NCBI GenBank assembly: GCA_949987565.1
Contig: OX465120.1
Coordinates: 8,942,587-9,006,586, forward strand
Direction of reading: 5' to 3'
Source: Luidia sarsii
Taxonomy: Eukaryota; Echinodermata; Asteroidea; Paxillosida; Luidiidae
DNA: 64,000 nt
Shown piece after piece: positions 12,700-24,100 of this stretch. The position numbers were made by a program, and so were the translations under genes. The first letter of the stretch is position 1, and every line of letters begins with the position of its first letter. The notes beneath the pieces were generated by a model. The model did not search any database. It was not told the origin of the DNA and was given only the letters and a program-made list of their open reading frames with translations.

Positions 12700-12992
12700 G
12701 AAATTTGATACCATGCAGATCAAAACTTTCCCTCGAGGATTTCCGTAACCAATGCTAAACAATAATCATTCTTCTCATGAGGCAGGGCGATGAATCCGAT
12801 ATCGAATCTCTCAAGCTCATTCAACTTATCGGCGATCAAGGACATAGTTTCTTGGGCTTTAACAACCTTTGCGGTCAGCTTTTCCAACCCCTTGGTCTTT
12901 TCTTCAAGATCACTAGCCCACTTACTCTCAAATTCAATTGATGTATTGAAGTTGGATTCCAGGCAGTCGATGCGTTCGTTTATTGTAACTTA
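12700..12992 (-). pseudogene. Coiled-coil ORF fragment, possibly LINE ORF1
   Basis: On the - strand the frame reads VTINERIDCLESNFN, a heptad-like Glu/Lys/Leu-rich stretch, then IGFIALPHEKNDYC before a stop. The pattern of a coiled coil followed by a G-x-P-E/H-E-K-N-D-x-C element resembles L1/Tx1-type ORF1 proteins. It is short, has no flanking RT and is a call from pattern only. Confidence 0.35.
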
Positions 12993-14299
12993 ATAAACAC
13001 AATAAATATTGTAACTCACAGTTACAACCGAACAAGACGCACTGTTTCCCATTGGGTATTGTCTAGTGTACACGCACATGTCCTTTACATGTACATACAG
13101 TGTGCCTAGCTATGTTGATTACTGGAAAACCACACGGCCATCAGGCAGATGACCTTTTGGTGAACTTTTCGCCTGTATCCGGTAACATGTGCACCCTGCT
13201 GCATCTAGCCGAAATGCGGTCAAACCGCAGATGCGCATTTTCTCCACTTGCATAGGTCTGTGATTAAGACATTTCAACACAGATCAATCGTCGATAACGT
13301 TGAGGGCGCTGTTTGAAATATCAGCTGAATCTGTGTCTTATAGGCCTGTGCGGAAACCGTGACGGTTTTTTGCCGTGTTATACTTTCCAAGATTACCATT
13401 TGAGCTAAAACCTTTTACGGAAAGGGTTAATGGTTAAGTGGTTTAAACTGCGGCAATTGTTCGACATTTATCAATGTTGTATGGGACTTTTAACATCAAT
13501 AATTTTCGCTGTAAATTTCGCGGCTTACTCTGGAGTTAGCAGCAAAGTCGACAGCGTAGTTGCGTTCAGACGTCAAAATGTCCGCTACTAACTTATCTGA
13601 CTTTAAGCACCTCTCCACATGGAAATTAAAACAAGTGAACAGGTTTCAACGAAATGTTTGCTAACTGGTATTTGGAAATAACGGTCCAAATTTGTACACA
13701 TGGAAGTTTAAAAGTCGGTTCTCAATTGGTAGTGGAGTGCATGGGACAAAAAAGCCATGTTTCCACAAGAATAGAGATTCATGTATGTGTGCACAAAATA
13801 GGTGCACTGGAGGAGAGTGAAGGACCATACGCTACCCCGATAGTCTTCTGCCTGTCAGGCCAGCAAGAAAGGACTGTCTGTGTGTTCTTGTCACTTTGCC
13901 TTTAAGAAAGGTCCTTCTAGGATCAGAACGTGAAGCCCGCTTACTTTCGTTAGCTAATATATTTGTACTTCTTATCGGCCTTAACTTAAAATGCGATTAT
14001 TTATTTCAAATGTCAGCAATTCAATTAAAATCAATGTATTGTATTGTCGCAGTGATCACTTTGACGACTATCTAGGGTCACATTTTTGCCTCAAAAAATA
14101 AACAACACAATATATTATACTCAGTAAAACATTCATTGAACATTTTGATGTATTTGATTTGTTACATCTAAATTATTATTTTCAATGCGTGAAGATAACA
14201 ACATACACAGAAGGTGATCCAATACTGTCTTTTTTTAAATGTCAACACATTCATCAAATCCCAAACAAATCCAACATTTCCAGCAGTTCCGCATGATCT

Positions 14300-16120
14300 C
14301 CTAAACAATGCGCCAAAATACAATGTAAGTTTATTGCCAATGCATTTGTCAAATAATCAATTCAATTAATCCACCATTCGACGATACTAGTAATGTTTGG
14401 ATTAAATCATCGGGCATTTGGAGAACGGCCATAGGATAACAGTAAATCGTATTCAATGTGAAGACAAATGTATCTCTAGGTGATGTTAATTGAAATTCTC
14501 CAAATACAAAAGTATAAGGAATAAAGATGATGGATATTAACTGAGTGCCAAAAAACAAGATCGACGTCATTCAATATATGTATATTCTCTCGACATTAAC
14601 GCATTTATGCAACCCGGCACAACGACATGAGGAATATCTTACTAAAACACTTTTTGAGTAAACAACGCCTGAAGTTAAAGTATCTTCACAATTCGATTAC
14701 AAATCATTTTTTTTTCGGAAAATTTAAGTATTAGAGGATATTATATTTTGATATCATTTGAAAGCTAATGGTATACTCTTTCACATCATTAGAACATCTT
14801 AAAATCTCAAAAGTGGGTGTTATTCTTCATTATGCTGTGCCGGGTAACACATGTCCATATGTGTACGATACTACAGGTTTTGAAGAAAGAAAACAAAAAA
14901 GCATTAGCTATTCCACCAGAAAAAAATCCGACAACTTGGGAGGAAATGCAAGCAATACCTGAACCAAGCTGTTCTGGTATGCGTACAGGTATGTACAACG
15001 TGAAATGGAAACCTACATTAATTTCAAAGGGACGAAATGGGCGAAAATTGTTGTGGAATTTGTGTGCATATCTCTTATTGTACCTACATTATACAACAAC
15101 TGCATAAACAAATATCTTACTACATCTGAATGCAAATAAAACTTGTACAGAGCTTTATTTTCTTTGTGGTGGCGAAATCGACAACATTTGGCAATACTAG
15201 ACTTGAATGCATTAACTGCGTACTCGTTTAACCGAGTCCTTACAATACACTTGAAAACTACTTATTAAAACAATGTACAGCGTCAATGTCATGACTTTGT
15301 CTCTGTTCTTCAAATACATTGGCGTTCCTACACAAACTATAGATGTATGCACGCACAACATTAAAAAACAAAGTTTTCAAAATAACAATGTCAATATTTT
15401 CAAAATTCGTTTTATAATTAACTAGAAGGGACATGTACGAAGGCCTAAAGGTATTACCATCAGATGAATATTATTACATACTCATCAAGTTACATATATA
15501 ATTATATTTAATGTGACAAATATTGTCAAGACTTGCTTAACAGTCTAACATGTCATAACGTGTTATGGATGAAGTCGTGAGTGCTGATACATTGAGTACA
15601 ATCCCCATACGCGCATATATTGTTGACATTTCCTACAGGTAGTGGTTCAAACATGCTGCCAATGTTCATCCATGCAGTAGTTTGGGGGTGTTTCAAAACA
15701 TTTTGTCGAAAACAGTCTACATTTACATAGGGAAAAACAAAGCCACAAATACTCATCACATGTTGAATCTAGTATTTTTTGATTACAAGCATTGACATCG
15801 ATTTGAGACAAATGAAAACACTGTCGAACAGTAGGTGAAAACATATACTATTTGAACATGAACGATCAAGACACATTTGCTAATTATATGTTGATATGAG
15901 TCAATAGTAATTTAAAGTGCATCCAATGCGAAATTTAATGCACTCGTAAAATGTACAGACAAATTACCTTGCAGCAAGTAAACACAACATCTTTTTTTAC
16001 CAATGCACACTATCATAAAACTGAGTTAAGATTTTGACATTCACTTTGTTTGACTGTGCATGTATACATAATCTACCCATTGTAAAAATCTATCATTCAG
16101 ACTGATATTTGTTACTAAAA
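14300..16120. repeat. Right arm of inverted duplication (gene B 3' flank)
   Basis: Inverse counterpart of 8340-10000, behind gene B. Matching landmarks include the AACAATGCGCC end block and the GAGTGCTGATACATTGAGTA block at about 15578. It is interrupted by indels and no intact ORF is shared with the left arm. Confidence 0.75.
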
Positions 16121-17004
16121 TAAACTGTTTAAAATGTACGAATGGTTCCAAGTTTAGAGCCTATTTCTTAGTGGAAGGTTTGCTGTGACACCATGTATAT
16201 CTTCTCTTTTTAAGAAGTGTGGCTCTGAAAAGAGCAATTAACTCAACGTTTCGGGTAGTGTGTACTCTGCCCGTCTTTTTAATTCTCTTAAAACTTTCTC
16301 TTTCTGATGTCTAGATATGCCCACTTCTCCAGTTGGACGAGTTTTCCTTGATACCCTTTTAGTATCGAGTAAGATTTTTTTCCCATACATTGCACAAGCA
16401 GGGGCTTTAAAGCGAAACCCCCACTTCAGTGTTGTTTTTCGCTGTAATTGTGTATAGTGGCGGAATGAGCAGACGTGTTATATAAGTAGGCACTGACGGA
16501 GCTTGATTTACTGCCTTCTTACATACAATTCTCAACACAAATCGGCTGAACATCATGGTAATATTATACTGATTTAGCATGAGAACTGATACGTACACTC
16601 ATCCGTACATCCGGGCATGTGACCTTTTCGTAACCACGGGCATTGATTGAGCTGTTCGGAATCCAAAATTGTGTGCAATGAAACACATTTCCTACACCGT
16701 TTAATCGCATTTGTTTAACTAATTAACTAATTTGTTTAATTAATTGATACTAATCTGTTCATGTTTCGGAGTCACCAAATGGACAACAGCAACGACGATT
16801 CAAACATGTAGCGAGCCAGATGTCCTCCCTGTCTCTGGATTTACCAGACAGTAGGCATAGTGTGTTATCATGGTTGTAACGTATTTGTTGTGAACTAATG
16901 GGAAAATTAACGAGCTACAAACTGCAACATGAAGCCTTGAAGTGTTGTTACAAATACATGAAGTGCAAAGTAAAAAAAAACGGTCAGGTTTGGCAATCTC
17001 TCAT
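16121..17004. other. Gene B proximal 3' flank
   Basis: The part at 16830-16990 aligns to the gene A 3' flank. It contains a histone-like stem-loop on the - strand near 16221-16235. No gene recognised. Confidence 0.4.
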
Positions 17005-18169
17005 CTAGGACTTAATCTTGGACACAGTTGATAGATCGGTAGTCTTGGAAATACTTGATTGATCGGTATCGGGATTCTTTATACTTGCCTTGCTTTTAGC
17101 CTTTTTGCGAGAGGCTAGCTTGGCGTTGAACGTGTATAGATAGGGGTTCAGGGCGGAGTTGATGGGGAGAATGAAGACGACGGTCCAGGCGTACATATCT
17201 GGACTGATGTCCACCATGCCGGTCTGGGATAGAATACCCATGATGATGACGGGCATCCAGCAGGCGAAGTCGGTGCCGACGATCATGGCCATTCTGATGG
17301 CAATCTTGATCTCTCTGTCACGATGAGACGACTGACGGATCGCGCTGCCCGTCCGTCTGACCGTCACGAAAATGACAACATAGCAGACAAGGATAACAAT
17401 AAAGCAGACCATGTTGACTCCGAGAAAGAGGACTATAGAATAGATCCAGGCGGGCTCCTTGCCTTTGCCCACTGGGATGGAAATGCTTTCGTCACCGAGC
17501 GAGTTACCTACGCTGCTCTCTTCCAACTCGTAGCTGGTCGGCTTTGTGAGCAGAGGGAGACCGATGCAGACATCGGACAGGCCGTACACTTTAGAGTCAT
17601 CACCTGTGGCCACAGTCGGCCCGACGCTCAGACCAAGAGAGATTACCCATATCATAGCCACTATAATGTTAGAGGACGTAGTGCCAAGTCTGATCCTGCT
17701 GAACGGAAACACTATGGAGAAAAAGCTATCAAGACTGATCAGAGTGACGAAGAAGACGGACGCTTCACTGGAGAGAACCGAGATGGCCCCGGCAGTCTTA
17801 CAGACCACACTCGACCGCCACTCGTTGGACGCACGGGAGTAGTTCTCCCCGAACTGTAGATCAGCGATGGCGATAATCAGCATGTACATGCCCATCATCA
17901 GGTCTGATATGGCCAAGTTCAGTACAAAAAAAGTGTGGCTCCACTTTTCGTTCTCCTTCTTGCCGAACAACCGCCACACGATGACCACCGTATTGCCAAA
18001 GAGGGCGCTCATTCCCAGCCCCCACATGGAGATACGGAGCAGATGGTTGCGCATTAGGCTCCCGCAGAGGTTCAGGGGAGGTTGCGCCTCTGTCGTCACG
18101 CACTTGGTTGCTTCGAATCCGATGATGGCTGTGACAAACTCGCAGCACAAACGGTGGTCATCCACGTAC
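17005..18169 (-). CDS. Gene B exon 32: hinge, 7TM domain and C-tail
   Basis: 1165 bp, acceptor CTCTAG. Hinge HRLCCEF, TM1 [11 protein letters not shown]2 LAISD, TM3 Cys VVCKTAG, TM3 end [14 protein letters not shown]2 Cys [10 protein letters not shown]6 ACWMP, TM7 [11 protein letters not shown]. The tail has two 9-residue repeat units ([18 protein letters not shown]) before the stop. Confidence 0.9.
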
Positions 18170-21100
18170 CTAGAGATCAGGGCATACCGAAAGATGTACT
18201 CTTAATAATCATATAATTCAGATGGAAAAGCAAATTAAATATATGCTAACCATTTGCAACCTAGTAAAATGAAAAACATTTAATCTAAGGCCCGAAGGAG
18301 CCTTACATTTTGATCCCACGAAGTCGAATTGATAACATTACGCCTTGGTGAAACGTACTATCTGTCTTAAAACTGTGTATGTATACTTTACTTACAAGTC
18401 CTGTAGTTGGACGAGGTCGGTCAGGGCATTTTCTTCCACCTCTATTGGCGTTTCAGAATGAAAGTTGTCTCTTATCAGAACCCTAAAGAGTACAAATAAG
18501 TGGTAGAACTTTGTTTAACACTATAGCAAAGAACAATGCAAAAAACGTTATCAATTGTTTTTTTTCTTGTAATATTTATAATATTATAACTATTTCATAA
18601 AAAAATGTTCAAATGCAAGTTTCAAACTTCATCTAGAATATATTTTAAAGCAACAACTGAACTAACAAGGTCTTTAGTTGACGTAACCCTCTGAAGGCTT
18701 GGCTTCGAATGGTGCGAAGAGGAATCGTCCGAGCAAGCCTGTATTCCAATGAAAGAATTTAGAACTTAGTGTACGTTCCACTTTTCATTCCCTGGGTTTT
18801 CATATCAAAGTTAGGCTATTCAGCAATATAGATGAAACGCTGATTTCATATTAAAGACATTAGTTTATATATAGTAATTTAATTCGCTACTTACATTATG
18901 TCTAATTTTCTCAGTTGAACGAATGCTCCACCATCGAGGCTCGTAATGTCGTTACTTGAAATATCCCTGATGGAAATACCAAATTGTAAATAAATATACA
19001 CATATTTTACTCTGCACTATATTTTGCCCTTCCTGGTTATCGCTCTATTTCCTTATTGCTTTAGCCCTTAAACCTGGGGGTCTTTTTGCCTTGTTTTGGG
19101 CGATTTTCCATACAAATTTATGTTACTTATATATCCTTGCACGAACGAGGCTCCACTTCTGGAAACAAATTGAGTTAGCCTGGCTGAACAAACAATCTCA
19201 AGAAATTAACACAATGGCATAATGTTTCAAACTACCATAATTATGACTAAAATGCGAATATAAACCAATAAGGACGGTCTGAAGTATGTTATGAATCAGC
19301 ATATTTCTCAAACTCAGTTACTCAGGATCAAAATATCATGTCTCTTAATTACTGATACTCTAAAGTATGCATCTGTTAGCAAACTGATAAACTGCTTCAT
19401 TCCATCAATGGTAATTTGATGATTTCAATGTGTATTAATAAACTAAAATATAAGCAGAAGAACCTCAATTTAAGTTCCTGGCCTTACCAGGGCAGTATTG
19501 TATGAATGTATGAAATAACCATTTAAAATTATAAATATTTGTCTGTTCTTCAAATAAAATTATGAGCGATACTTGTTTTCCTTTGGCTTTTTATGGAACT
19601 GGTTAAATCTGGTTTTATCAGGGTTCTTTCAAACAAAATACAGAACATTGTATTTCACTGATCGGCACGAGCGCTAGATCGAATGAAACGTCACAATTGA
19701 AGGAAAGCCGGAATGCGATTCCTACAGCAGATATTTCCGTTATGCACGCATTCTCGATTTCACCTGTTTGTCGAACTAGGAAACAAACGTACTAATCATT
19801 TGTTAAGCTAATCAAAAGAAATCAAAAACTTACAAAACAGTAAGGTTTTCCAGTCCAGCAAATGTTCCCGACTTAAATTGTTTGATGTTGTTGTTACCGA
19901 GGCTCCTATAAACGTCGAAATAAAGAGTTAGGCATCTTATACTCATGCAAGTGGATAGACACATTATTTTTTAATGGAAGTCTACGATTAGATAAAATGA
20001 GATTCTCGAGATATGCATATTAATAATCAGATTGGTTGTGTATGGACACGTCTCCGTGTGATGTTTTTCGAGAAAGGTGTACTCACAATGCGTGCAAGAA
20101 GGAAAAGCTTTTGAAAGGTCCTTCGTCTGATATACTAGTATTTCTACCGGATAACACACTATGGAAGAAAACAAATCAAATAAATACAACAAGTTCATGA
20201 TTTGTTTTGAATATGCACTTCTTTTTCATTCCCATCGATTCTCATATTAGCTTTTTTCCTGCCAGGGCGTAAAACTATTTGCTCACTGTTTGGGCTTTCC
20301 CTTTCATAGTTTCATGATTACACCTCTTGATTTGATGTTTACACCTCGAATACCACTTAATTTATGAATCACACCAAGATAAAATGAATCCATCAGTGAA
20401 ACGAAATGAGAGTGAAATACGTACTGTTTTGAAATGTGTGATTATATCAGTCATCGAATAAAAAGCTTACATCTTCCGCGTCCTTTTCACGATATTAGCA
20501 AGAGTAGAGTCATCCCATCCATCTTGGCACTCAACACGTACCGTACCTTCATCTAGGGTACACGTACACTCTTCCGGACATCGCTTGCCTGTCAATCAGA
20601 ATGCGTGTAAACAATTTCGTCATAACGACGATTTTTTCATAACGACGATTCGTTTAGTTTCAACATCGATGGAGATCTATTCGATCCTCATTTGAATTAT
20701 ATTATTTCAGAATTTAGTGGGCCTGACGTTTCGATCCTAGCAGGACCTTTCTTACAGGCCGTCTCTGCCTTTGAGAAATTGCCTGCTAGGATCGAAACGT
20801 CAGGCCCATTCAATGTTGAGATTTGCATTTGGGAAATTTTAGTCAGTAAGCAGTTTGCCACATGTTTGGATATCACTTTCAATTATAATAATAACAAATG
20901 TCTACTACGCTCAATCGAAAAACTTTAGGGCCTCGGAAGCCATCCCATTGATCTCAGTAATGCGTGCTGATAGAAGTTCATGGTTGGTTTTAATCAAATG
21001 CGCATTGTTTTAATAATTAGATACTTAGTTATTCATAATAAATATGTTTTGATGCATTTTGGAGACATTCTCATGATGTCCATAGTATCAAGTATGACAA

Positions 21101-24100
21101 TATGATGACTGAAATATATATGTACAAAAACAGCTGAACTTCATAACAAAGCATGACTTGCTATGTCCCCATCAAATAATGTTTTTCATTTGTTATATTT
21201 GGTATTGTTTTTATTGTTTCAAAACTATCACAATTTATCTCAAAACTTAAAAAAAATGATGCTGCACTGATGTTCAGCATCAATTCCTCAGCTTCACTCT
21301 TAAAGAAATACGAACCATTGTCTCACAGTTTTAATTGAACAACAATTATTCGCAAATGAAATGGCATATGCATATCAATTGACATGTGACACAATACAGC
21401 TATGTCAGATATGGACAAATTAGGTACCAACATGTACGAAAGACATTAGGACAAAGTCATGGGAAGTCCGAAATCCTTGTACAGACAAGGTTAATTTTCG
21501 CTCAGTTTGAAACATTTCTGTTCGACTAAGCATTGTTTGAAACAATTATACTATACCTATGAATTTTCTTCTGACATGGCTTGATTAGGTTCAATTATAC
21601 TCTACTTGACCAGAGAGAAAACGATGTGTATTAATTCGTTAAAAGGTATTTGAAATTGTGTTGATGAATTTAAATTTAGTTAAACTATATTTAACCTGCA
21701 ATATAAGAGAGTTTGAGATGACAACATGTATACTCTTATACATGGTGTAGACGCAAACCCTCCTGCATTATTTCACCCACAATACAAAGTCTTAAGTCTT
21801 ATTTCTATTCAACCTGAATTTACTTCTCGTTATTATTTGATTTGATTTGAGTCACGCCCAATCTATACTATTCGACGTGATATTATCTTAATTTAATCGA
21901 TTTGACTTGACGTGATGTGACTCAGTTGTAGTCGATCATGTCACTTCCAAAAAGTGGCCAATCTATGATTTAGTTTCTAAATTTGTATATACATTTCCTT
22001 TGATGGTTGTTTGTTTGATATCATTAATGCTTTCATACTGCATTCCAAATCACTCTCATCGTCCTCATTTGGGCAATCCTGACGGCCGTCACACACTGCG
22101 TCCAAGTACAGGCATTTCAGAGAGTCTTCACAATGGTAGAAATCAGGGCAGGTGACGTTAACTGGATATAATCGAAAGGAGCATAGCAGCACGTGATTTA
22201 GTAAAGAGCAATGTACGTTACCAATGTCAATCGAAAACAGAAAGGTCGGGGTTTTACACACTTCGACACGCAGGTTCTTTTGAGTTGAACACGATTTACC
22301 GGAGTACACGTTCACATTGTTTTGAATTTGTTGATAAACATGAAATTTTGTTTTTCTTTGGCTCATAATAATATTGTATACAAAACACATGCCTTAGGTG
22401 GTTTAGGTAGGCTGCACATGGTATAGCAAACTTAAACCAAGCAAGATGGATGCCGTACGAAACAAGTAATTATACGACAAAGAGGATACTTGTAACAAAA
22501 TAATTTAAAATCACATTGGAAATTGACTACTGAAAAGGGTCTAAAGAGATTTGCTTTGTTTTGTTTCCCAAAAGGGAAAATTGGGATTTAATTACAGTTT
22601 AGAAAAGGCAGCAAGGAATTGATGGGGTCGGTTTGGCAACTATCATTAATTAATAGAGCAGCAAGTTTAATGAAGTTTTACCCTGCTTGACGTCATCATC
22701 ATTGGATGTTCAATGCTTTGCCCGATGCATGAAACATAATACACAGCTCAGACGGGATTTCAACCCGTGACTCCCGCTTTCTAGTGCAGACGTCTTAACC
22801 ACTTGACGACCAATTATTTTGTATCCAGTACGCAGTTTCCAACGGTATTGAATTACATAGACAATTGCGGACCTGCATCAAACTGATGTTTTCATTGGTA
22901 GAAAATGCTTATACGCTCATACACACACAAAGAAAGTGAATTTTTAGGAATTCCCGAACACTAATACCCGGAGAGCTAATGTGACAGAGAGCTGCTCAAC
23001 TGTTCTCTGTGTGCATTATTGTCGGAAATAATCAACACTTATTTTAATTTCCTTCTCCTAACATTAGGTTTTACATTGTGTACACACTTACAGCAGTCAA
23101 GTTCATCTTTTCCGTCTGTCTGGCAGTCCTGGAACCCGTTGCATCGAGCGTGGGTAGAAACACAGGAACCGTCGCCACAGTTGAAACCTCCATCGGCAGG
23201 GCAAGGATCTGTACGTACATTTCGCAGGGCAGATATAACAACGAAAATAGTATAATGGTTATTTCTAAACTTCAACGTTGATAATTATACTAAGGTAGAA
23301 TTTATTCAAGTCATCATTACCCTATGTCCAGTGTCAAATTCATGGGGACTTATACCGATGTTATTTGTTTTTCATAGACGCCGCCGATAATTAGTTATCA
23401 ATTAGTCGGAAATGTGACATATCCCGCATACGTACGAGTCGTATTTTTTGCTGCCTATAATAGTCAACTAGTCTTTGCCGGCCGAGTGGGGCGCCAGCCA
23501 GAAGCAATTCAACCATTATATGCGGTATATCTTCAGAGATCACACCCTTGCTTTCATTCACATGCAATCATACAGTTGTTATAAACCTGGCCCAGCAGCT
23601 CGAAGAACACACAAAGTGGATACAACTTGTTTAATTCAAGTCAAACAAATAGTCAGTGGCCCTTTAAGTATGTATTGTGAAATTGTTTGAATCATTACGG
23701 TAGTAAATACGCTTGTTAAATACGCTTGTTATCGATGCTTTCTGGCACAAGCAATCTAGATGTGTTTACCTGGAGCAAAGTTGCCACCTTGGAGCAGGAG
23801 GGAGAACCCGCTGAAGGAAACAGTGGAGTCGGTCTTGAAGTAAATGGTCACCAGTGACGAGCTGAAGAGAATTGTTTGTATCTTGGTCGTGCCGTGAAGC
23901 TCAAACGTCATATCCTTCCCTCCACCGACCGTATCCCCACTAAATGAAAGAATGTCTCTCAATCTTTCTGTTAAGAACTCTTGAATTGAGACCTTCAACC
24001 CTTGGGAGATCACTCTCCATTGGCATTCAAGATTTGTTGGGTAATTATCAGGGTGAAATGGCGACTCCACAATGAAGTTGTCCTTATTCAAAAAAATCCT

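Larger units (their letters stand above)
10001..14299. other. Non-duplicated spacer between inverted arms
   Basis: The centre of the A/B inverted pair. It holds an A-rich stretch (11380-11960), a possible LINE ORF1 remnant (12700-12992), a telomere-like tract (12390-12560) and a decayed copy of the hammerhead-like motif near 13907. No intact gene recognised. Confidence 0.5.

Noticed and set aside
16240..16420. Histone gene remnant upstream of the stem-loop
   Set aside because: Translated in the adjacent - strand frames; no H1, H2A, H2B, H3 or H4 C-terminal sequence appeared.
17323..17859. 178-codon + strand ORF
   Set aside because: Antisense shadow of the 7TM exon of gene B; similar shadows occur opposite genes A and C.
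22746..22811. Functional tRNA-Ser gene
   Set aside because: D-arm, anticodon loop and T-arm resemblances are present, but there is no acceptor stem and the anticodon loop is one base too long.
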